Notes: generated from the sequence alone by a model not told the origin. Numbered from the stretch's first letter, positions 9,066 through 18,140 are shown. The stretch is 64,000 bases of DNA from Pseudomonas frederiksbergensis (GCF_003732705.1 NZ_MOBR01000040.1:372001-436000), one strand, 5' to 3'. A program made the numbers and translations.

Positions 9066-10022
9066 GTGATGATGCTGCGAGTTCTAGCCTTGAGCCTTAC
9101 CCTGTTTACCGGCTTCGTGCAGGCGACCGTCCTACAACGACCGATTACTTTGGATACCGGCACCGGAGAGCTTTTCGGCTCTTTATTGCTGCCTAAATCC
9201 GACGCGCCAGTGCCGGTTGTCCTGATCATTTCCGGCTCCGGTCCTACGGATCGCGACGGAAACAACCCCGACGGCGGGCGCAACGACAGCCTCAAGCGCC
9301 TGGCCTGGGTGCTGGCCAAACACAACATCGCCAGCGTGCGCTACGACAAGCGCGGCGTGGCGGCCAGCCTGGCCGCGACCCCGGACGAACGCAATCTGTC
9401 GGTGGAAGCCTATGTCGCCGACGCCGAAGCCTGGAGCCGCAAGCTCAAGACCGATCCGCGTTTTGGAAAATTGATCCTGCTGGGCCACAGCGAAGGCGCC
9501 TTGATCGCCACCCTCGCGGCACCGAGCGTCGATGCGGCGGCGGTGATTTCCATGTCCGGCAGCGCCCGGCCGGTGGATCAGGTGCTGCGCCAACAATTAG
9601 CCAATCGCCTGCCGCCACCACTGATGCTGCGCAGCAATGAACTGCTCGACAGCCTCAAGGCTGGCCACACCGATGACAACGTACCGCCGCAATTGCAGGT
9701 GATTTTCCGCCCAAGCGTGCAGCCGTATTTGATTTCGCTGTTCCGCCAGGATCCGGCGGCGGCTTTCGCCAAGTTGAAGATGCCGGCGCTGATCATCCAG
9801 GGCACCAGCGATATCCAGGTCGGGGTGGGTGACGCCAAGTTGCTCAAGGCAGCCAAACCCGACGCTGAATTGGCGGTGATCGAAGGCATGAACCACGTGA
9901 TGCGCATCGTGCCCAACGACGTGAAACGGCAATTGGCTTCCTATAAGGATCCGAATTTGCCACTGGCGGCCGAACTTGGCTCGCGAATCCTCGGGTTTAT
10001 TGACGGACTTCGCTCCAGTTAA
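9066..10022 (+). CDS. Exported alpha/beta hydrolase
   Basis: The 318-residue serine hydrolase has an N-terminal signal peptide (hydrophobic residues 4-20, ending VQA), so it probably acts in the periplasm. The oxyanion region SGSGPTDRDGNN at about 56-67 and the nucleophile elbow GHSEG (Ser142) are clear. A late NHVMR segment probably holds the catalytic histidine. The closest type known to me is the S9-like/BAAT-like esterase group often annotated as alpha/beta fold hydrolase. The substrate is unknown. It is transcribed divergently from aroC with about 126 bp between them. Confidence 0.85.
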   Translation: MMMLRVLALSLTLFTGFVQATVLQRPITLDTGTGELFGSLLLPKSDAPVPVVLIISGSGPTDRDGNNPDGGRNDSLKRLAWVLAKHNIASVRYDKRGVAASLAATPDERNLSVEAYVADAEAWSRKLKTDPRFGKLILLGHSEGALIATLAAPSVDAAAVISMSGSARPVDQVLRQQLANRLPPPLMLRSNELLDSLKAGHTDDNVPPQLQVIFRPSVQPYLISLFRQDPAAAFAKLKMPALIIQGTSDIQVGVGDAKLLKAAKPDAELAVIEGMNHVMRIVPNDVKRQLASYKDPNLPLAAELGSRILGFIDGLRSS

Positions 10023-10132
10023 GCGCTGTTTAAGCTCTGTTTGCCCTCTAGACTTCAAAAAAACGGCCGATAAGCCTTTGTCGCCAGCGCTATGACTGGC
10101 GGCAAGCAGAGCTTGGACAGGATCTCGCCGTT

Positions 10133-10924
10133 ATGACTGATACCCAGACTTCACCCGACACCACCGCTGAAAAAGACGCACCCCCAGTGGTCGAGCTGCC
10201 GTGGGCGGACGTCCACGCCGAGCACCACAGGATGCTCCGCCTTGCGCCGTTGAAGACCGACCGCAACACCGGTAGCCGGCCGTTGCGCTTTGTCGAGTTC
10301 GGTTACGCCGAGCGCAACAGCAAGGAACGCAGCCTGATGCGCCTGACCATCAAGCTGCCGGGCCAACGAGTGCGCAAAGAGCAGAATCACTTGGACGTGT
10401 GGGTCGATCATGAGACCCGGCGCGTGCATTTCGGGCCTGAAAGCGGCTTGCAAATCGAGCCGATGAACCGCGGCATCGGGCGCTATCTGGCCGCTCAGGG
10501 CATTAGCTGGGCGAAAAGGCACTGGCCCGCCTACACCGTCGACGGCAGCGACCTGAACAATAAAGATGCGCTGAACGAAGACACGCGCCTGCGTCGTGAC
10601 CACTTTTTGCGGGTGCACGGTTTTGATGTGGCGTACGCCGATGCCCAGCATTTGAAGGGTAGCGTCAAAGAGGTGAAGGTCGGCGACTTGCTGGCGGACT
10701 GGAACAGCGAAAAGCTGCAACAGGTGGAAATTCTCGAAGCCGCGCAGATGCTGCAGCAGGCCGAGCAGAATTTGGCCGAGCAGGAAGTGAAGCTCAAGAA
10801 ACACGAAGAGAAGGTCAGCAAGTACAAGCGCGAAGACGCCGGATTGCGTTTTACGATTACGTGCCTGGTGGCGTTTTCGGTGTTTCAGGCGGGGTTGTTG
10901 ATCTGGATTGCGACGCACCGTTGA
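10133..10924 (+). CDS. Tail-anchored coiled-coil protein, 263 aa
   Basis: I do not recognise a named family. The N-terminal 25 residues are polar and probably disordered. Residues 30-180 form a mixed domain rich in arginine, and residues about 185-240 are a strong heptad-like coiled coil (LQQAEQNLAEQEVKLKKHEEK lies inside it). A single C-terminal transmembrane helix (TCLVAFSVFQAGLLIWIA) is followed by only a few residues, so the bulk should face the cytoplasm as a tail-anchored protein. From memory a homologue lies at the same place in P. aeruginosa. No function is proposed. Confidence 0.75.
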   Translation: MTDTQTSPDTTAEKDAPPVVELPWADVHAEHHRMLRLAPLKTDRNTGSRPLRFVEFGYAERNSKERSLMRLTIKLPGQRVRKEQNHLDVWVDHETRRVHFGPESGLQIEPMNRGIGRYLAAQGISWAKRHWPAYTVDGSDLNNKDALNEDTRLRRDHFLRVHGFDVAYADAQHLKGSVKEVKVGDLLADWNSEKLQQVEILEAAQMLQQAEQNLAEQEVKLKKHEEKVSKYKREDAGLRFTITCLVAFSVFQAGLLIWIATHR

Positions 10925-10929
10925 AGGCT

Positions 10930-11040
10930 GATCGTTCCCACGCTCTGCGTGGGAATGCAGCCCGGGACGCTCCGCGTCCCTTTTCAAGCCGAACGCAGAG
11001 CGTCCGTGGAGGCATTCCCACGCAGAGCGTGGGAACGATC
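10930..11040. repeat. Inverted repeat element, family 2 (GATCGTTCCCACGCTCTGCG)
   Basis: The element starts GATCGTTCCCACGC and ends with its complement, with internal copies of a second palindrome (GGACGCTCCGCGTCC-like). Near-identical copies lie at 20946-21055 and 44097-44202. Here it fills the gap between the convergent coiled-coil gene and prmB, and could act as a bidirectional terminator. Confidence 0.85.
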
Positions 11041-11048
11041 TTTACCGG

Positions 11049-11957
11049 TTAAACGCGGGAAGCAAACACGGCCTGATGATCGCGGCACTGCTCCGCCGTC
11101 AACATGAACACCCCATGCCCACCGCGCTCGAAATCGAGCCAGGCGAAGTCGACTTCCGGGTACAGCGCTTCGACGTGCACCTGGCTGTTGCCCACTTCGA
11201 CAATCAACAAACCCTTCTCGGTCAGGTGATTCGCCGCTTCGGCGAGCATCCGCCGCACCAGGTTCAAACCGTCGTCACCGCAGGCCAGGCCCAGTTCCGG
11301 TTCGTGCTGGTATTCGTCCGGCATGTCAGCGAAATCTTCCGCATCGACGTAGGGCGGGTTCGACACGATCAGGTCGAAACGTTGCCCTGGCAAGCCATCA
11401 AAACCATCGCCCTGAACCGTGTACACCCGCTCATCAACGCCATGGCGCTCGATGTTCTGGTTGGCCACTTCCAGCGCTTCGAACGACAGATCGGCCAGCA
11501 CCACTTCGGCGTTCTGGAACTCATAGGCACAGGCGATGCCGATGCAACCGGAACCGGTGCACAGGTCAAGAATCCGCGCCGGATCGTTACCCAGCCACGG
11601 CGCAAAGCGCTTTTCAATCAGCTCGCCGATCGGTGAACGCGGGATCAGCACGCGTTCATCGACAATGAACGACATGCCGCAGAACCACGCCTCACCCAAC
11701 AGGTAAGCGGTGGGAATGCGCTCCTGAATGCGACGCTTGAGCAAGCGTTGCAGATTGACCAGCTCATCGTCTTCCAGATTGCAGTCCAGATAGCTGTCGG
11801 CAATTTCCCACGGCAAGTGCAGCGCACCCAACACCAGTTGACGGGCTTCGTCCCAGGCGTTGTCGGTCCCATGGCCGAAAAACAGATCCTCCCCATGGAA
11901 GCGGCTGACGGCCCAACGGATATGGTCGCGCAGGGTACGAAGTCGGGAAGTGATCAC
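11049..11957 (-). CDS. prmB: Ribosomal protein uL3 glutamine methyltransferase
   Basis: This SAM-dependent methyltransferase modifies a glutamine of ribosomal protein L3. The SAM-binding motif [14 protein letters not shown] lies at about 129-142. The catalytic NPPY (200-203), which holds the target amide, is followed by [21 protein letters not shown], a pattern of PrmB rather than PrmC. I chose the GTG at 11957 ([20 protein letters not shown]...), which gives 302 aa; the frame continues upstream without family similarity. It is divergent from the isochorismatase-like gene. Confidence 0.95.
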   Translation of the reverse strand: MITSRLRTLRDHIRWAVSRFHGEDLFFGHGTDNAWDEARQLVLGALHLPWEIADSYLDCNLEDDELVNLQRLLKRRIQERIPTAYLLGEAWFCGMSFIVDERVLIPRSPIGELIEKRFAPWLGNDPARILDLCTGSGCIGIACAYEFQNAEVVLADLSFEALEVANQNIERHGVDERVYTVQGDGFDGLPGQRFDLIVSNPPYVDAEDFADMPDEYQHEPELGLACGDDGLNLVRRMLAEAANHLTEKGLLIVEVGNSQVHVEALYPEVDFAWLDFERGGHGVFMLTAEQCRDHQAVFASRV

Positions 11958-12210
11958 AGCGGCAGCTCCAAATAAAACGACTGGCAGAAAAACGACTGGC
12001 GATTCTAACAGCCAAAACGCGCCACGACGACGCAGGAAAAACACCGGATCAGATGTAGGACTTATCCATTTTTTCGGTTGGCTATTGAACATAATGAGCA
12101 TCTTGACAAGGCTGCAAGCCAACAACGACGGTGCCTACGATGGTAGCGATTCACAGAACCGCTCAGCCAGAGGACAATGTCGCAAAAGCCCCACTCCAAG
12201 GAGCCCCAGA

Positions 12211-12801
12211 ATGTCCGTTCCACAAACGATGTTTCAACTCAGCGGCCGCGGTTACCCGGCGGCCAAACTGAGCCAAGCGACCGTCATTATCATCGATGCT
12301 CAGAAAGAATACCTCAGCGGCCCGTTGGCCCTGAGCGGCATGGATGCTGCCGTCGCGAACATCAAGCAACTGGTGGCCGCTGCCCGTGCAGCCGGTCGAC
12401 CGATCGTGCACGTGCGTCACCTCGGCACCGTCGGCGGGCTGTTCGATCCACAGGGCGAACGCGGTGAGTTCATTCCAGGCCTCGAGCCAACGAGCGACGA
12501 AACCATTATCGGCAAATTGCTGCCGAGCGCATTCCACGGCACCACGCTGTACGATCGCCTGCAAGACCTCGGCTCCCTGGACCTGATCGTCTGCGGCTTC
12601 ATGAGCCATTCCAGCGTCAGCACCACGGTGCGCGCCGCGAAGAACCTGGGCTTTCGTTGCACGCTGGTCGAAGATGCCTGTGCAACCCGCGACTTGCCGT
12701 ACAAGGGTGGCGTTCTGAGCGCCGAGCACGTTCAGCAGACCGAAATGGCGATCATGGCGGACAACTTTGCCACCCTCGCCCTGACCCACGAGCTGATCTG
12801 A
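12211..12801 (+). CDS. Isochorismatase-like hydrolase lacking the usual cysteine
   Basis: The 196-residue protein has the cysteine hydrolase fold. Asp29 in VIIIDAQ and Lys102 in IIGKLLPSAF match two members of the usual Asp-Lys-Cys triad. The third position, normally Cys in a T-x-x-C-V context, is Ser135 in GFMSHSSVSTT, while a different cysteine (Cys128) lies seven residues earlier. Isochorismatases proper also lack the cysteine, so a non-cysteine mechanism or a changed reaction is possible. An AGGAG site precedes the ATG. No dhb/ent-type siderophore or phenazine genes are nearby. Confidence 0.85.
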   Translation: MSVPQTMFQLSGRGYPAAKLSQATVIIIDAQKEYLSGPLALSGMDAAVANIKQLVAAARAAGRPIVHVRHLGTVGGLFDPQGERGEFIPGLEPTSDETIIGKLLPSAFHGTTLYDRLQDLGSLDLIVCGFMSHSSVSTTVRAAKNLGFRCTLVEDACATRDLPYKGGVLSAEHVQQTEMAIMADNFATLALTHELI

Positions 12802-12932
12802 TCGACTTCAGGTGAGCGGCTGTTGCCGCCGCTCATCCGCAAAAGCCTCTCATTTGCTGCAATTGCCCTAGCCTCAGGAACATCCCGGTCAACTCCCGGT
12901 CGAAGGGCCGATACCCATTGAGGAAGGTCGGA

Positions 12933-13253
12933 ATGAAGTTATCCGATGGTTTTGATGCACGCCGCTTGCGGCCCAAAGGCCAAAGCAACTGGCGTTTTCG
13001 ATTCGGCGCAGCCATTGCCGCCCTGCTGGCGATGCTCGGCGTGTTGATGACGCTGGCCGGTGTCGGCAGCCTGCTCGGCCACGCGCCCGCCATGGGCGAG
13101 TTGAATACCAACAAGGTCGGTTCGGCGGTGATTCTGGTTATTGGCCTGTTCGTGCTGTACATCGGCGTGTGGCTGTGGCGCCGCTGCCGTCGCCGCTCGC
13201 GTCAATCGCAAGCGCTGAACATGGCCCCGCATTTGATGAAAAAACACGACTGA
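12933..13253 (+). CDS. Small two-helix membrane protein, 106 aa
   Basis: No family is recognised. The protein starts with a basic segment (RRLRPKGQSNWRFRFG), then a hydrophobic helix at about 28-50 (AAIAALLAMLGVLMTLAGVG). After a short loop comes a second helix at about 66-85 (VILVIGLFVLYIGVWLW), followed by an arginine-rich tail. The arginine clusters at both ends suggest that both termini are cytoplasmic. AGGAAGG upstream of the ATG is a good ribosome-binding site. It lies between the isochorismatase-like gene and the smr gene, all on the plus strand. Confidence 0.75.
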   Translation: MKLSDGFDARRLRPKGQSNWRFRFGAAIAALLAMLGVLMTLAGVGSLLGHAPAMGELNTNKVGSAVILVIGLFVLYIGVWLWRRCRRRSRQSQALNMAPHLMKKHD

Positions 13254-13339
13254 ATTCTTGGGCTCGGCAGTTTGCCGGGCCCAATTGTTATCGATCGCGT
13301 CCCGACTTGGGTAAACTGGCGGCCTTCGCGGAGGCTGAC

Positions 13340-13897
13340 ATGCAAGACGACGATTTTTCCCTGTTCAAAAGTGCGACCCAAGGCATCAAGCCGATCAAGC
13401 ATGATCGCGCCGAAACCGGCAAACCCAAAAGCGACCGCGCCCAGATCGCCAAGCTGCGCCAGGCCGCCACCGTGCGCACCGATGCCACCACCGTTGACGG
13501 CCTGTCCGATCAGTTCGTGATCGACGTCGGACCGGAAGACGAGTTGATGTGGGCTCGCGACGGTGTCCAGGAAAGCCAGATCCGCAAACTCAAGATTGGC
13601 CAGATCCCGTTCGAAGGCAGCCTCGACCTGCACGGCATGAATGTGGAAAAGGCCCGGGAAACCCTCTGGGCATTCCTCGCCGAAGCCACCAAATTCGAAA
13701 TCCGCTGCGTGCGCGTCACCCACGGCAAAGCCGTACGCCTGGACGGCAAGCGCCCAATGATCAAAAGCCACGTCAACACCTGGCTACGCCAGCATCCACA
13801 GGTGCTCGGATTCACCTCGTGCCAACCGAAACACGGCGGCGCCGGCGCGGTGTATGTGATGCTCAAACGCACCATGATGGAAGGTCGTGACGAGTAA
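13340..13897 (+). CDS. Smr-domain protein (SmrA/YdaL-like)
   Basis: The 185-residue protein carries a C-terminal Smr domain at about residues 90-180, with the signature LDLHG, the VRVTHGKA segment and the terminal [10 protein letters not shown]. Smr domains alone are reported nucleases acting on RNA or branched DNA, and in E. coli the small Smr proteins have been linked to cleavage at stalled ribosomes. The N-terminal 80 residues are charged and low in structure. The length resembles E. coli SmrA. The ATG at 13340 follows a GGAGG motif. Confidence 0.88.
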   Translation: MQDDDFSLFKSATQGIKPIKHDRAETGKPKSDRAQIAKLRQAATVRTDATTVDGLSDQFVIDVGPEDELMWARDGVQESQIRKLKIGQIPFEGSLDLHGMNVEKARETLWAFLAEATKFEIRCVRVTHGKAVRLDGKRPMIKSHVNTWLRQHPQVLGFTSCQPKHGGAGAVYVMLKRTMMEGRDE

Positions 13898-13974
13898 AGC
13901 TGTCGCGCCACGCTTGCAGCGCCGTGTCCGCCACCGTACCCTTGCCCTTTGCGAAAAATCCCACAGGTAGTTTC

Positions 13975-14520
13975 ATGTCCCTGGAACAGAATTACACCGC
14001 GATTCTCGGCCAATTGGGCGAGGACGTCTCCCGCGAGGGCCTGCTCGACACGCCAAAGCGTGCCGCCAAAGCCATGCAGTACCTCTGCCGCGGTTACGAA
14101 CAGACACTGGAAGAAGTCACCAACGGTGCCTTGTTCAGCTCCGACAACAGCGAAATGGTGCTGGTCAAGGACATCGAGCTCTACTCGTTGTGCGAACACC
14201 ACTTGCTGCCGTTCATCGGCAAGGCCCACGTCGCCTACATCCCGAGCGGCAAGGTCTTGGGGCTGTCGAAAGTCGCGCGGATCGTCGATATGTACGCCCG
14301 CCGCCTGCAGATTCAGGAAAACCTCAGCCGCCAGATTGCCGATGCGGTCCAGCAAGTCACCGGCGCCCTGGGCGTTGCGGTGGTGATCGAGGCCAAGCAC
14401 ATGTGCATGATGATGCGCGGTGTCGAGAAACAGAATTCGTCGATGATCACCTCGGTGATGCTCGGTGAGTTCCGCGAAAACGCAGCGACTCGCAGCGAGT
14501 TTCTCAGCCTGATCAAGTAA
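13975..14520 (+). CDS. folE: GTP cyclohydrolase I
   Basis: This enzyme converts GTP to dihydroneopterin triphosphate, the first step of folate and tetrahydropterin synthesis. The 181-residue product has the zinc and active-site motif [10 protein letters not shown] (Cys73, His75, His76) and the second zinc cysteine (Cys144) in [10 protein letters not shown], so it is the zinc-dependent type IA enzyme. MSLEQNY is taken as the start; a longer frame reaches back to 13924 without family support. Pseudomonads often carry more than one folE paralogue, so this may not be the only copy. Confidence 0.95.
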   Translation: MSLEQNYTAILGQLGEDVSREGLLDTPKRAAKAMQYLCRGYEQTLEEVTNGALFSSDNSEMVLVKDIELYSLCEHHLLPFIGKAHVAYIPSGKVLGLSKVARIVDMYARRLQIQENLSRQIADAVQQVTGALGVAVVIEAKHMCMMMRGVEKQNSSMITSVMLGEFRENAATRSEFLSLIK

Positions 14521-14533
14521 CGCGCTACACGAA

Positions 14534-14563
14534 GAAAACCGGCATTCATCGCCGGTTTTTTTT
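14534..14563 (+). terminator. Intrinsic terminator of folE
   Basis: The stem AAAACCGGC/GCCGGTTTT with a seven-base loop is followed by a run of eight Ts. It ends the plus-strand run smr-folE. Confidence 0.9.
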
Positions 14564-14624
14564 CGCCTGTGAAAAATCAGGTAAGCTGCGCGCCTTTCTC
14601 GATTCCCACCGTGAGGCTTTCAAC

Positions 14625-14996
14625 GTGTTCGTAAAAGCGCTTCGTGTCGGCCTTGGCCAACTGATCATCTTCATCGACTTCATCACCCGTCCGGGAAAGA
14701 AACAGCGCCCGGCCGAGGCTCAAGCCCAGGTCAACAGCGCTGCAAAGGACCTGACCCTGTATCAGTTCCACGCCTGCCCGTTCTGCGTGAAAACCCGCCG
14801 CACCTTGCGCCGTTTGAACGTGCCGGTGGCGCTGCGCGATGCGAAGAACAACGAACAGGATCGCCAGACCCTGCTGGACCAGGGCGGCAAAATCAAAGTG
14901 CCGTGCCTGCGGATTGAAGAGAATGGCCAGACCACCTGGATGTATGAGTCCAAGGTAATTATTGATTATCTGGATAAGCGGTTTGCGGCTGTCTGA
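14625..14996 (+). CDS. Membrane-anchored glutaredoxin-like protein
   Basis: The 123-residue protein has a hydrophobic N-terminal helix (about 4-20) followed by a glutaredoxin fold. The fold carries the redox pair CPFC (Cys51, Cys54), the cis-proline motif KVPCL and a YESKVIIDYL C-terminus. It would reduce disulphides or glutathione mixed disulphides. The N-terminal helix may tether it to the inner membrane, with the glutaredoxin domain probably on the cytoplasmic side, which I infer from the positive residues after the helix. I start at the GTG at 14625, preceded by GTGAGG. An intrinsic terminator lies downstream at 15152. Confidence 0.88.
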   Translation: MFVKALRVGLGQLIIFIDFITRPGKKQRPAEAQAQVNSAAKDLTLYQFHACPFCVKTRRTLRRLNVPVALRDAKNNEQDRQTLLDQGGKIKVPCLRIEENGQTTWMYESKVIIDYLDKRFAAV

Positions 14997-15020
14997 TTTT
15001 TCAGTGGCGTTTTTGCGGGC

Positions 15021-15117
15021 GCCATCGCGGGCAAGCCTTGCTCCTACGGATTGGTGGCGCTGCTCACATTTTGCGATCAATCCCAACCTGTAGGAGCAAG
15101 GCTTGCCCGCGATGAGG
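15021..15117. repeat. Two REP arms, family A, opposed
   Basis: A GCGGGCAAGCCTTGCTCCTA arm at about 15025-15046 and its complement at 15089-15112 lie about 40 bp apart, in opposite order to the other doublets. They fall in the 420-bp intergenic region before the NCS2 permease. Confidence 0.8.
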
Positions 15118-15151
15118 CCAGCCCAGACACTGCAAAGCTCCAGACAAAAAG

Positions 15152-15176
15152 AAACCGGCCCTCGCGCCGGTTTTTC
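15152..15176 (+). terminator. Intrinsic terminator downstream of the glutaredoxin gene
   Basis: The stem AAACCGGC/GCCGGTTT is followed by TTTCTGTTTC. It probably ends transcription from the glutaredoxin gene before the purine cluster. Confidence 0.8.
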
Positions 15177-15276
15177 TGTTTCTACCCTCCTGCCGCGCCG
15201 CAAAGGCGTCACCGCAGGCGATATATCCCTAGCGCCAAACTTTTCGTCGACAAAATCAAAAACATTATTTGCTTTA

Positions 15277-15288
15277 TTTGTATACAAA
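15277..15288. promoter_or_regulatory. Palindrome TTTGTATACAAA, probable FCD-GntR operator
   Basis: This perfect 12-bp palindrome lies 129 bp before the purine permease start. It fits the GT-N(0-1)-AC core of FCD-type GntR operators. Related sites lie at 18129 and 18325 in the same gene cluster. Confidence 0.6.
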
Positions 15289-15416
15289 AGCATAATCCAC
15301 TTCGTGCGAGTTCCTGACCAAGCGGTCAACAAATTCGCAAGTGCCTCAAAGGGCCGCTGCCACCCTCATGGGTCCGGCCCTGGAAATAAAAATAAAACTC
15401 TTGAGGAGTACTCGCT

Positions 15417-16766
15417 GTGGAAAGCCGCAAATCCGAAGCCCCGTCGCTGGAACTCTCGCCGCCGTTACGCAATGGCTGGCTGGAGCGCATCTTCAAACTC
15501 ACCTTGCACGGCACCACGGTGAAGACCGAGCTGATTGCCGGTCTGACAACCTTCATCACCATGGCTTACATCATCTTCGTCAACCCGAACATCATGGCCG
15601 ACGCCGGCATTGATCACGGCGCCGCGTTCGTCGCCACCTGCATCGCCGCCGCGCTGGGTTGCCTGTTGATGGGCCTGTACGCCAACTGGCCGGTCGGCCT
15701 CGCGCCGGGCATGGGCCTCAACGCGTTCTTCACTTACACCGTGGTCGGCACCATGGGCTACAACTGGGAAACCGCACTCGGCGCGGTGTTTGTCTCGGGT
15801 GTGCTGTTCATGATCCTGACCTTTTCCAGGATTCGCGAATGGCTGCTCAACAGCATTCCAGTCAGCCTGCGCTACGCCATGGGCGCCGGTGTCGGGCTGT
15901 TCCTGGGGATCATCGGCCTGAAAACCGCCGGTATCGTCGTCGATAGCCCTGCAACCCTGATCAAGCTCGGCTCCTTGCGCGAACCCGGCCCGCTGCTCGC
16001 CGCCATCTGCTTCCTGATGATCGCCGTACTCAGCTACCACAAAGTCTTCGGCGCGATCCTCATCAGCATCATCACCGTGACACTCGCCGGTTGGGGCCTG
16101 GGCCTCGTCCACTACGAAGGCATCATGTCCGCCCCGCCGAGCCTGGCGCCGACCTGGATGGCCATGAACGTTGCCGGCGTATTCAACGTCAGCATGATCA
16201 GCGTGGTGCTGGCGTTCCTCTTCGTGCACATGTTCGACACCGCCGGCACTTTGATGGGTGTCGCCCAGCGCGCCAACCTGGTGAACGCCGATGGCCGGAT
16301 CGAAAACCTCTCCCGCGCGATGAAAGCCGACAGTGCGTCCAGCGTATTCGGGGCGATGGTCGGTGTTCCACCGGTCACCAGTTACGTGGAAAGTGCCGCG
16401 GGTGTCGCCGCGGGTGGTCGGACTGGTCTTACCGCCGTGACAGTAGGTGTGCTATTTATTGCCGCGATGTTCTTCGCACCGCTGGCTGGCATGATTCCGG
16501 CTTATGCAACCGCCGGTGCATTGATTTACGTAGCGATGCTGATGATGAGCGGCATGGCTCACATCGAATGGGATGAAGCGACCGACAGCATCCCGGCGAT
16601 CGTCACCGCAATCATGATGCCGCTGACCTTTTCGGTCGCCGACGGTATCGCGCTGGGCTTCATCACTTACGTCGTGCTGAAGGCCGGCACCGGTAAGTAC
16701 AAGGAAATTTCCGTCAGTCTGTGGGTGCTCTGCGCGATCTTCATCGCCAAGTTCGTTTTCTTGTAA
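15417..16766 (+). CDS. NCS2 purine permease, AzgA/PbuG-like
   Basis: The 449-residue inner-membrane protein has 12-14 hydrophobic helices. It carries the AzgA-type landmarks TELIAGLTTFITMAYIIFVN at the first helix, GLAPGMGLNAFF, and a FVHMFDTAGTLMGVA segment with the substrate-binding acidic residue. This branch transports adenine, guanine or hypoxanthine with protons. It starts at a GTG after TTGAGGAG. A GTATAC operator-like site lies upstream, and the urate degradation genes follow, so it probably brings purine bases to the pathway. The exact base cannot be read from sequence. Confidence 0.9.
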   Translation: MESRKSEAPSLELSPPLRNGWLERIFKLTLHGTTVKTELIAGLTTFITMAYIIFVNPNIMADAGIDHGAAFVATCIAAALGCLLMGLYANWPVGLAPGMGLNAFFTYTVVGTMGYNWETALGAVFVSGVLFMILTFSRIREWLLNSIPVSLRYAMGAGVGLFLGIIGLKTAGIVVDSPATLIKLGSLREPGPLLAAICFLMIAVLSYHKVFGAILISIITVTLAGWGLGLVHYEGIMSAPPSLAPTWMAMNVAGVFNVSMISVVLAFLFVHMFDTAGTLMGVAQRANLVNADGRIENLSRAMKADSASSVFGAMVGVPPVTSYVESAAGVAAGGRTGLTAVTVGVLFIAAMFFAPLAGMIPAYATAGALIYVAMLMMSGMAHIEWDEATDSIPAIVTAIMMPLTFSVADGIALGFITYVVLKAGTGKYKEISVSLWVLCAIFIAKFVFL

Positions 16767-16783
16767 GCGGTCATAGCTTCAAC

Positions 16784-16811
16784 CAGCCTCACCCCGTCGG
16801 GTGGGGCTTTT
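16784..16811 (+). terminator. Intrinsic terminator of the NCS2 permease
   Basis: AGCCTCACCCCGTCGGGTGGGGCTTTTG forms a GC-rich stem with a four-base loop, followed by a short T run. Confidence 0.75.
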
Positions 16812-16830
16812 GCACATTAGGAGGAAAGTG

Positions 16831-17457
16831 ATGAGTCTGGAAACCTGGCTGCTGTTCAGCGGCGCGGCGCTGGTGGTGATCCTGATCCCGGGGCCATTGT
16901 CTTTGCTGATGATCAGCAACAGTTTGAACTACGGTTTGCGCCGTTCTTACCCGGCCTTTCTCGGTGGGGTGATTGCTTCGATTTGTCTGCTCAGTGCCTC
17001 GGCGCTGGGTCTGGGCGCCCTGCTGCTGGCCTCGGAACAGCTGTTCAGCGCGCTGAAGATTGTCGGCGCGCTGTACCTGTTCTACCTCGCCTGGCAGAGC
17101 TGGCAGCAATCGCGTCAGCCGTCGGTGGGTGCCGAAGTGCCCCAGGCTGCGCCGGTGCCGCGCTTTCGTGCGCTGTTTGGGCGCGCATTTGTGCTGGGCG
17201 CGAGCAATCCGAAAGATATCCTGTTCTTTGCTGCTTTCCTGCCGCAGTTCTTGAGCGCCGAGCAACCGTTCCTGCCGCAGTTGCTGGTGATGATTGCGAC
17301 TTGGACTGTGCTGGATCTGTTGTGCAAGTTGGCTTATGGGTTGGGTGCCCATGGGGCGGCGCGGTATTTGCGCACAGGTAAGGGACAGAGTTGGTTTAAC
17401 CGGATCAGTGCGGGGTTGTTCAGTGGGGCGGGTGCGGCGTCGTTGTTGAGCCGCTAA
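16831..17457 (+). CDS. LysE/RhtB family exporter
   Basis: The 208-residue protein has five to six transmembrane helices and the family pattern near the N-terminus (LIPGPLSLLMISNSLNYGLRR, in which the P-G-P is characteristic). It also has GASNPKDILFFAAFLPQFL at about 122-140. LysE/RhtB proteins export amino acids or related small molecules across the inner membrane. A strong AGGAGG site precedes the ATG at 16831. It lies inside the purine cluster, but a terminator on its 5' side and its family suggest an independent gene. The substrate is unknown. Confidence 0.9.
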   Translation: MSLETWLLFSGAALVVILIPGPLSLLMISNSLNYGLRRSYPAFLGGVIASICLLSASALGLGALLLASEQLFSALKIVGALYLFYLAWQSWQQSRQPSVGAEVPQAAPVPRFRALFGRAFVLGASNPKDILFFAAFLPQFLSAEQPFLPQLLVMIATWTVLDLLCKLAYGLGAHGAARYLRTGKGQSWFNRISAGLFSGAGAASLLSR

Positions 17458-17545
17458 AAGCTTCGCGGGCAAGCCTCGCTCCTACAGGTTTTGTGTCGAT
17501 TAGATCACCGCGACCTGTAGGAGCGAGGCTTGTCCGCGAAGGCGT
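17458..17545. repeat. REP doublet, family A
   Basis: Inverted arms (CTTCGCGGGCAAGCCTCGCT and TAGGAGCGAGGCTTGTCCGC) flank a loop of about 30 bp between the LysE gene and uraH. Confidence 0.88.
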
Positions 17546-17572
17546 CGCCCGCCACACCACATTTCCCAAGGC

Positions 17573-17599
17573 AAAAAAAAGCCCGCAGTGTGAGCGGGC
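17573..17599 (-). terminator. Intrinsic terminator of uraH
   Basis: Read on the minus strand, the stem GCCCGC/GCGGGC with loop TCACACT is followed by eight Us. It lies 46 bp past the uraH stop. Confidence 0.9.
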
Positions 17600-17645
17600 A
17601 AAAGACCAAAGAAGCTGTATGCGCAGGATTCTTGGGGGGAAAGTC

Positions 17646-17999
17646 CTAGCTTCCTCTGTAGGTCGAATAGCTGTAGGGCGAAATCAGCAACGGCACATGG
17701 TAGTGATCCTGTTCGGCAGAGATGCCAAACCGCAGCACCACCACATCCAGGAACGCCGGCTCTGGCAGCTGAACGCCACGGGCGCGGTAGTAATCGCCCG
17801 CATGGAACTGGACTTGATAGACCCCGGAACGGTAGTCATCACCTTGCAGCAACGGTGCATCGACACGGCCGTCGCTGTTGGTGATCGCGCTGGCGACCAA
17901 TTCCAGTTGCGAACCTTCAACGCGGTACAACTCGACCTTGATCGAGCTGCCCGGGCAACCGTGTGCAGCGTCCAAAACGTGTGTAGTCAAACGTCCCAT
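17646..17999 (-). CDS. uraH: 5-Hydroxyisourate hydrolase
   Basis: This transthyretin-like enzyme hydrolyses 5-hydroxyisourate to the carboxy intermediate OHCU in urate breakdown. The 117-residue protein shows the family's LTTHVLDAAHGCPGS at the N-terminus, containing the active-site histidine, a central HYHVPLLISPYSYSTYRGS, and the diagnostic C-terminal YRGS tetrapeptide. It has no signal peptide when started at the ATG at 17999. It is transcribed divergently from puuE, with a 419-bp shared regulatory region carrying two operator-like palindromes. Confidence 0.96.
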   Translation of the reverse strand: MGRLTTHVLDAAHGCPGSSIKVELYRVEGSQLELVASAITNSDGRVDAPLLQGDDYRSGVYQVQFHAGDYYRARGVQLPEPAFLDVVVLRFGISAEQDHYHVPLLISPYSYSTYRGS

Positions 18000-18128
18000 T
18001 GATTCTGCGCGCCTGGCCGCAATGAGCAGACAGGCCTCGCGCCTCCCGAAGTCAGTTGAAAGGAGACCGCACCGTTTCGGAGCACGAAAAGCTGCGGCGA
18101 GCGACTGATTAAGACACTTTTCAAAAAA

Positions 18129-18140
18129 ATTGTACACAAT
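18129..18140. promoter_or_regulatory. Operator-like site ATTGTACACAAT (uraH side)
   Basis: This near-palindrome has the GT-AC core seen at 15277 and 18325 and differs from them only at the centre. It lies 130 bp upstream of the uraH start codon and may control uraH. Confidence 0.5.
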
